Source: Bhargavaea beijingensis
GTDB taxonomy: Bacteria; Bacillota; Bacilli; Bacillales_A; Planococcaceae
Reading direction: 5' to 3'
DNA: 35,485 nt
NCBI RefSeq assembly: GCF_900101985.1
Contig: NZ_FNAR01000026.1
Location: 1 to 35,485, forward strand
The notes under the pieces are model-generated. The model made no database searches. It was not told the DNA's origin and saw nothing but the letters and a program-made list of their open reading frames with translations. Below, piece after piece: positions 33,726 through 35,485 of the stretch. How positions within the stretch are numbered: the stretch's first letter is position 1; every line of letters begins with the position of its first letter. The position numbers and the translations under genes are program-made.

Positions 33726-33990
33726 TTAACAATTTAGTCTATATTCATGGACATTCTCTTTATAGTACTCATATACTTCATTTTCCACATGACTCATAAT
33801 ATGGTTCACATCTTGAATAAAGTTGTGGAATGCATCTCTTTGTGTGTTTGAAAAATCGGCCTCTTCATGCGCATCAACACTCAATAGTATTTTTTTCTCG
33901 ACGTTAAACATTCCAATAGCCATTTCGCCTCGCCAGAATTTTTTTTATATTCCAGTTCTCCAAACAACTCATCATCAATCATTATCATTT
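33726..33990 (-). pseudogene. DUF6985/DUF2004-like immunity-type gene, frameshifted at a poly-A run
   Basis: The downstream part (stop at 33726) reads MAIGMFNVEKKILLSVDA, then SNTQRDAFHNFIQDV, then VENEVYEYYKEN. The upstream part in another frame reads MIDDELFGELEYKK from about 33982. The two meet at an A8 run (T8 on the plus strand, about 33939-33946). With nine A residues they would join as GELEYKK plus FWRGEMAIGMF, a continuous protein of about 85 residues. The resemblance to DUF6985/DUF2004-type proteins of toxin loci is by eye. Confidence 0.5.
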
Positions 33991-34220
33991 TATTTACTCT
34001 CCCAACTTAACTTTTATGTTATATTCGCCAATTCGACCCAAATGTTTAAAGACTATTAATCTTGTGATCTACGTTCTCAACAGTAAAAGGTCGTTTTCAA
34101 TCGTTGTTAAAACCAATGTTTGTGTAGTATCAAAAACGTTTAGTTGTTTCACGGTTTGATTAAGATGAGTTTTCGTGTCAGTCCTGTTAGCTCTTTGAAA
34201 TAGCAATTAATAATAATGAC
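33991..34220. other. AT-rich DNA without recognised gene
   Basis: No frame with a start signal or recognisable motif was found on either strand. It may be eroded remains of further immunity genes. Confidence 0.4.
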
Positions 34221-34250
34221 AAAAACGCTGAACATTGACTTCAGCGTTTA
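34221..34250 (-). terminator. Terminator of the toxin/immunity unit
   Basis: AAACGCTGAA and TTCAGCGTTT form a 10-bp stem with a seven-base loop. On the minus strand a TTTTTG run follows. It lies about 75 bases downstream of the restored Syd-like stop codon. Confidence 0.75.
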
Positions 34251-34322
34251 TATAGTAACTAACTAATAAATTGAGAATAACTTAGTTAAAAAATAGAAAT
34301 ATTCTATGAATAAAATAAAAAG

Positions 34323-34867
34323 TTACCTTTTTAATATTAATTTCCCAATTAATTCTTGAATATTTTTAGCAATATGCACGAATGAACCTCTTTCAAAGTC
34401 TTCTAATTGAACTATTCCACTTTTATTCTCAATAACCACTAGCAACCCATTTCCTTCAATTCCAATAGGTATATTCTCTAATCTATCCCCATGATTTTTT
34501 TATCCCCCTTCAAAGACTCTCTGAAGGAACTTACTTCAGCATTCGGCAGAACAGGTTCTAATTTAATATAGTGCTCCTTGAAAAATCCATCCAAGTCCGC
34601 AAACCAGTATGAGTTAAAATAATCTACTATTGATTTATGCATATTTATTCCAAATTCATCTTCTAATGATTTAAGATCTTGCGAAACAGTCATTTCTACT
34701 GGCTTCCAAAAGATAAATTCGTCCTCATCAACTTCACCTTCATAAATTATTAGATTATCATCATTATTAATTGGTGTTTTAAATAAAAAATCTAACCCTT
34801 CGGCAGCTACCTCATTCCTCATCAGAAAATATTTCTTCATTACTTCTTTTGTGGACAAAGTTATCAC
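34323..34867 (-). pseudogene. Syd-like (SUKH superfamily) immunity gene with a frameshift in a poly-A run
   Basis: From the GTG at 34867 the frame encodes 129 residues, with FIFWKPVEMTVSQDLKSLE, INMHKSIVDYFNSYWFADLD and YIKLEPVLP, matching the first two thirds of E. coli Syd. It stops at 34478 soon after an A7 run (T7 at 34495-34501). One extra A joins it to the next frame: DRLENIPIGIEGNG, then VVIENKSGIVQLEDFERG, then HIAKNIQELIGKLI, stop at 34323. The joined product is about 181 residues, the length of E. coli Syd. Syd is a founding member of the SUKH superfamily, which includes immunity proteins for nuclease toxins. It follows the HNH toxin by three bases. Confidence 0.75.
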
Positions 34868-34870
34868 CCT

Positions 34871-35485
34871 TTATTTATTTAAAAATTTTTCAAGTAATTT
34901 AGCATACTTACTGTCATTTCCCCATACACCAGCAGTCTTTTCTGCATTATGGATACCACCTGTTCCTGGATGCAACTTTGAAGGTACTGCAACTGCTTGA
35001 CCACCCCCACCTACATGATGATGAATTAATGTATCATTATACAATTCCTTTATATCATATTGAGGGAAATGTTCTCTAAATGTTTTATCATTTATAGGGG
35101 AGAAACCCAATTTTATTTTTTGTGTATTTGCTTTGCTTAAACTTTCCGGATGTTTATTCATTATTCTTTCCAATAAAAGTCTTTATTGCGTAACCAACCT
35201 TCTGCATTGGTACCCGATTTCCCCTTACCCTCATAAGGCATTTCCACTGTAATTCTAGGGTCAGCAGTATATTTCTCCCCCATTTTATTTAAATCTGCAT
35301 TTCTATAAGTTCGTATTGGATGATTAGCATTATCTGTACCCTTAGTAACAGCTTTCTCTGTTACTCCATTAACTGCACTTTCAGCTTTCACCATTGTAAT
35401 CAGTTGATCCTTCAACTGTACACCATTGACCACATTGTAAGGGATTCCTCCTGCCATAGCCAACTGAGAACGTGGCGTATATGGC
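34871..35485 (-). pseudogene. Polymorphic toxin C-terminus with HNH (HHH) nuclease domain, frameshifted, 5' end outside window
   Basis: The minus-strand frame is open from the window edge (PYTPRSQLAMAGGIPYNVV) through 'NHPIRTYRNADLNKMGEKYT' to WLRNKDFYWKE and TAA at 35161. The next frame continues directly with MNKHPESLSKANTQK, FSPINDKTFREHFPQYD, then the nuclease signature LIHHHVGGGGQAVAVPSKLH, then GTGGIHNAEK, ending at 34871. The HHH-G4-Q-LH pattern fits HNH/Endonuclease VII-superfamily toxin domains. One missing T would explain the break. Alternatively the parts overlap as TAATG, with GGAAAG before the ATG, so reinitiation could make the nuclease part separately. The immunity gene follows. 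Confidence 0.72.

Overview
The window looks like chromosome of a GC-rich member of the Bacillales. Many genes match Bacillus subtilis families (yeeI, yvdTSR, czrA/czcD, exoA, proBA, pabA), ribosome binding sites are strong AGGAGG types, and GTG/TTG starts are common. Base composition and gene content suggest a Planococcaceae/Caryophanaceae-type genus (Bhargavaea-like). That placement is inference; no rRNA or tRNA gene is present to test it.

Layout. 1-200: 3' end of an IS1182-type transposase. 450-2580 (minus): SRPBCC/AHSA1 protein, exoA, yeeI. 2736-4899 (plus): selD-mnmH, a two-gene selenium pathway for tRNA 2-selenouridine. 4971-5117: an unusual array of seven 21-bp units, four in one orientation and three inverted. 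5207-7266 (plus): fetAB-like iron ABC exporter and a universal stress protein. 7335-10320 (minus): a 33-residue membrane peptide, DUF4440 protein, small beta-carbonic-anhydrase-like protein, MFS transporter and its MarR regulator. 10655-13038 (plus): proBA. 13114-14395 (minus): yvdT-yvdS-yvdR-like TetR regulator and paired SMR efflux proteins, with two matching operators. 14560-15829 (plus): DUF2243 protein and CtaG. 16012-18358 (minus): pabA and a pabB-pabC fusion for p-aminobenzoate. 18489-20248 (minus): M50 protease and DUF1648 protein. 20398-21141 (plus): glycosyltransferase. 21274-24659 (minus): lipoprotein, DUF1801 protein, metA, acyl-CoA-reductase-like SDR. 24862-25523 (plus): DUF2188 protein and czrA, convergent with czcD. 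26961-29442 (minus): betaine/choline/ergothioneine-type ABC transporter. 29525-30285: two back-to-back pseudogenes, an alpha/beta hydrolase and a cystathionine synthase/lyase. 30268-32564 (minus): FMN reductase, arylamine N-acetyltransferase, PhzF-like protein.

From about 32760 to the end the DNA turns AT-rich and carries the 3' end of a polymorphic-toxin locus. On the minus strand there is the C-terminus of a toxin with an HNH-type HHH nuclease motif, followed by a Syd-like (SUKH superfamily) immunity gene. Behind these lie up to three decayed immunity-like fragments. The toxin, the Syd-like gene and at least one fragment are each broken by what looks like a one-base indel, two of them in poly-A runs. 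A small plus-strand gene of unknown function (33072-33401) lies within this region.

The observations most worth following are the homopolymer-interrupted toxin/immunity cassette, the 21-bp phased repeat element with a second copy near czcD, the decayed trans-sulfuration gene, and the isolated selD-mnmH pair.
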